Shown: piece after piece, positions 13,370-14,881 of the stretch
How positions within the stretch are numbered: the first letter of the stretch is position 1
Layout: each line of letters starts with the position of its first letter
Assembly (NCBI GenBank): GCA_902826155.1
Contig: CADEDU010000012.1
Span: forward strand, 1 to 14,881
Direction: 5' to 3'
DNA length: 14,881 nucleotides
Source: an uncultured beta proteobacterium
Lineage (GTDB): Bacteria > Pseudomonadota > Gammaproteobacteria > Burkholderiales > SG8-39
Program-made: the position numbers and the translations under genes
Notes under the pieces: generated by a model
The model's input: only the letters and a program-made list of their open reading frames with translations
Told to the model about the DNA's origin: nothing
Database searches by the model: none

Positions 13370-14881
13370 CTAGGGCTTGCTGATGTTCCAGTAGAAATTC
13401 CCCGGTCCGGTGACCAGCCCCTTCACCCCTTTGCGCACCGCAGCCGGGTTGACGTACTCGCCCAGCGGCGCATGCGTGCCGACCTCGAAGGCGCGCGCCT
13501 GGATCTGATCGGAGATCTGGCGCTTCTTGCCCGGCTCGGTCTCGCGCGCGAACTGGTCGCGCAGCTTTTCGATCTGCTCATCGCACGACCAGCCGAACCA
13601 CGCCTTGTCGCACGATGAGTTGATCGCGGCGTTGGTGAGCGGGCTCCAGATGTCGGGTGCCACCCACGCGGTGAGGAAGATGTTCCAGCCGCCCTGATTC
13701 GGCGCCTCACGCTTGGCGCGCCGCGAAACCAGCGTGTTCCAGTCCATCGATTGCAGATCGACCTTGAAGCCGGCCTGGCGCAGCAGTTGCGCGGCGACAT
13801 CGGGCAGCTTCGTGATCGAGGCCAGATCGGTCGGCTTCATGATCACGACCGGCGTGCCGTCGTAGCCCGAGGCCTTGAGCAGCTCTTGCGCCTTCCTCAT
13901 GTTCGACTTCGACTGCACGTCGCTGCCCACCGCGCTGCCGTAAGGCGTATTGCAGGTGAACATCGACGCGCAGGCCTTGTAGTACTCCTTCAGCCCCACC
14001 TGAGCGCGCAGGAACGGCTCCTGGTTCATTGCGGCGATCGCGGCCTGGCGGATCTTCGGGTTGTTGAACGGCGGATGCAGATGGTTGAACCGCGCCATGT
14101 ACTGGAAGCCCAGCGCGTTCTGGTTGACGATCTCGACGCCTGCGTCCTTCTGCAACTGCGGATAGTTCTCGAACGCCGGCTGCTCGATGATGTCGATCTC
14201 GCCTTTGATGAGCGCGTTCACCTGCGTCTGCGCATCGCGAATGATGTGCCACTCGACGCGGTCGACGAACACCCGCTTGCCGCCGGCCGTGCCCGAAGGC
14301 GGTTCGTTGCGTGGTACGTACTTCTCGTTCTTCGAGTACACGACCAGGCTGCCCGGTTTCCACTCGTCGCGCTTGAACACGTACGGACCGCTGCCGGTGT
14401 AGTCCTCGATCTGCTTGTCGGCCGGCGTATCGGCGACGCGCTTGGGCATGATGAAGGGCACGTTCGAAGAAGGCTTGCCCAGCGCTTCGAGCATGATCCC
14501 GCACGCTTCGCTCAGGAAGATCCGGAAGGTCTTCGGATCAGGCGAGTCCATGCGCTGGACGAACGTGAACAGCTTCTGGCCCATCGTGTCGCGCTTGCCC
14601 CAGCGCGCCAGTGATGCGATCACGTCTTCGCCGGTCACCGGTTTGCCGTCGTGGAAGGCCAGACCATCGCGCAGCGTGAAGGTCCACAGGCGGTTGTCGG
14701 GGCTCACGCTCCACTTGTCCACCATCTGCGGACGAATCTGGCTCTTCTCGTCGGTGCCGAACAGGGTGTCGTAGATCATGTAGCCGTGATTGCGCACCAT
14801 GTACTGCGTGGTCCAGATCGGATCGAGGATCGCCAGGTTCGAGTGCGGCACGACCTTCAACACCTTCTGTGCGTGCGCGGT
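13370..14881 (-). CDS. ABC transporter substrate-binding protein, family 5 (peptide/nickel type); 5' end outside window
   Basis: Periplasmic solute receptor of the peptide/nickel importer class. 503 codons are visible and the frame is open to the right edge, so the real start and most of the signal peptide lie outside. The first visible residues are TAHAQKVLKVVPHSN; AHA followed by QKV looks like a signal-peptidase I site, meaning nearly the whole mature protein is here. A GTG at 14863 would not be the true start. Family features include ILDPIWTTQYMVRNHGYM, YDTLFGTD, the signature FTLRDGLAFHDGKPVTGEDV followed by IASLARWGKRDTMGQKLF, GSGPYVFKRDEWKPG, and the C-terminal NFYWNISKP. It may serve the permeases at 1426-3514, about 9.9 kb away on the same strand, but the link is not shown. 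A bidirectional terminator is at its 3' side. Confidence 0.93.
   Translation of the reverse strand, partial: TAHAQKVLKVVPHSNLAILDPIWTTQYMVRNHGYMIYDTLFGTDEKSQIRPQMVDKWSVSPDNRLWTFTLRDGLAFHDGKPVTGEDVIASLARWGKRDTMGQKLFTFVQRMDSPDPKTFRIFLSEACGIMLEALGKPSSNVPFIMPKRVADTPADKQIEDYTGSGPYVFKRDEWKPGSLVVYSKNEKYVPRNEPPSGTAGGKRVFVDRVEWHIIRDAQTQVNALIKGEIDIIEQPAFENYPQLQKDAGVEIVNQNALGFQYMARFNHLHPPFNNPKIRQAAIAAMNQEPFLRAQVGLKEYYKACASMFTCNTPYGSAVGSDVQSKSNMRKAQELLKASGYDGTPVVIMKPTDLASITKLPDVAAQLLRQAGFKVDLQSMDWNTLVSRRAKREAPNQGGWNIFLTAWVAPDIWSPLTNAAINSSCDKAWFGWSCDEQIEKLRDQFARETEPGKKRQISDQIQARAFEVGTHAPLGEYVNPAAVRKGVKGLVTGPGNFYWNISKP

Noticed and set aside
1..14881. CRISPR array, transposon, prophage or toxin-antitoxin system
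   Set aside because: No spaced direct repeats, terminal inverted repeats, integrase/transposase frames or small coupled toxin pairs were seen.

Overview
The window is GC-rich, densely coded bacterial chromosome. Codon use, the families present and the layout suggest a betaproteobacterium, probably Burkholderiales-like; this is an inference from style and no rRNA or species marker is present. I found no tRNA, rRNA, CRISPR array, transposase, integrase or phage gene. All genes look intact except the two cut by the window edges.

Layout. (1) Positions 1-3514, minus strand, transcribed right to left: a peptide/nickel-type (DppBC) ABC importer cluster. It holds a DppB-like permease, a DppC-like permease, a histidine-triad (HIT) hydrolase, and the N-terminal half of an ATPase that appears to be a tandem DppD-DppF fusion. 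A strong intrinsic terminator lies between the two permease genes, and the HIT stop codon overlaps the ATPase start as GTGA. (2) 3892-5337, plus: class I CPD photolyase (phrB). It is convergent, 19 bases apart, with (3) 5357-7333, minus: a DEP domain fused to a MerA/lipoamide-dehydrogenase-like flavin disulfide oxidoreductase. (4) 7671-8045, plus: a small exported protein of unknown function. (5) 8073-10494, minus: a compact three-gene unit, enamidase-like amidohydrolase, then class II aldolase/adducin-type protein, then VOC (glyoxalase-fold) protein, which looks like a small catabolic operon. (6) 10712-10915, minus: a CspA-type cold-shock protein with a terminator behind it and a terminator-like hairpin in its leader. 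(7) 10916-11651: a long non-coding stretch with another terminator-like element on the plus strand. (8) 11652-13244, plus: a lipoprotein with poly-Gly linker, Ig-like domain and seven VCBS/FG-GAP repeats. It shares a bidirectional terminator with (9) 13370-14881, minus: a family 5 peptide-type ABC substrate-binding protein whose signal peptide lies mostly off the window.

How they fit together. The permeases, ATPase and binding protein are the parts of one class of importer, but the binding protein sits about 9.9 kb from the permeases, so their partnership is not proved here. The amidohydrolase/aldolase/VOC unit may process the products of a ring-opened N-heterocycle or related compound, by resemblance of the amidohydrolase to enamidase of nicotinate fermentation. 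The most unusual points are the DEP-flavoenzyme fusion, the terminator inside the importer operon, the HIT enzyme coupled to a transporter ATPase, and the terminator-like hairpins around cspA.
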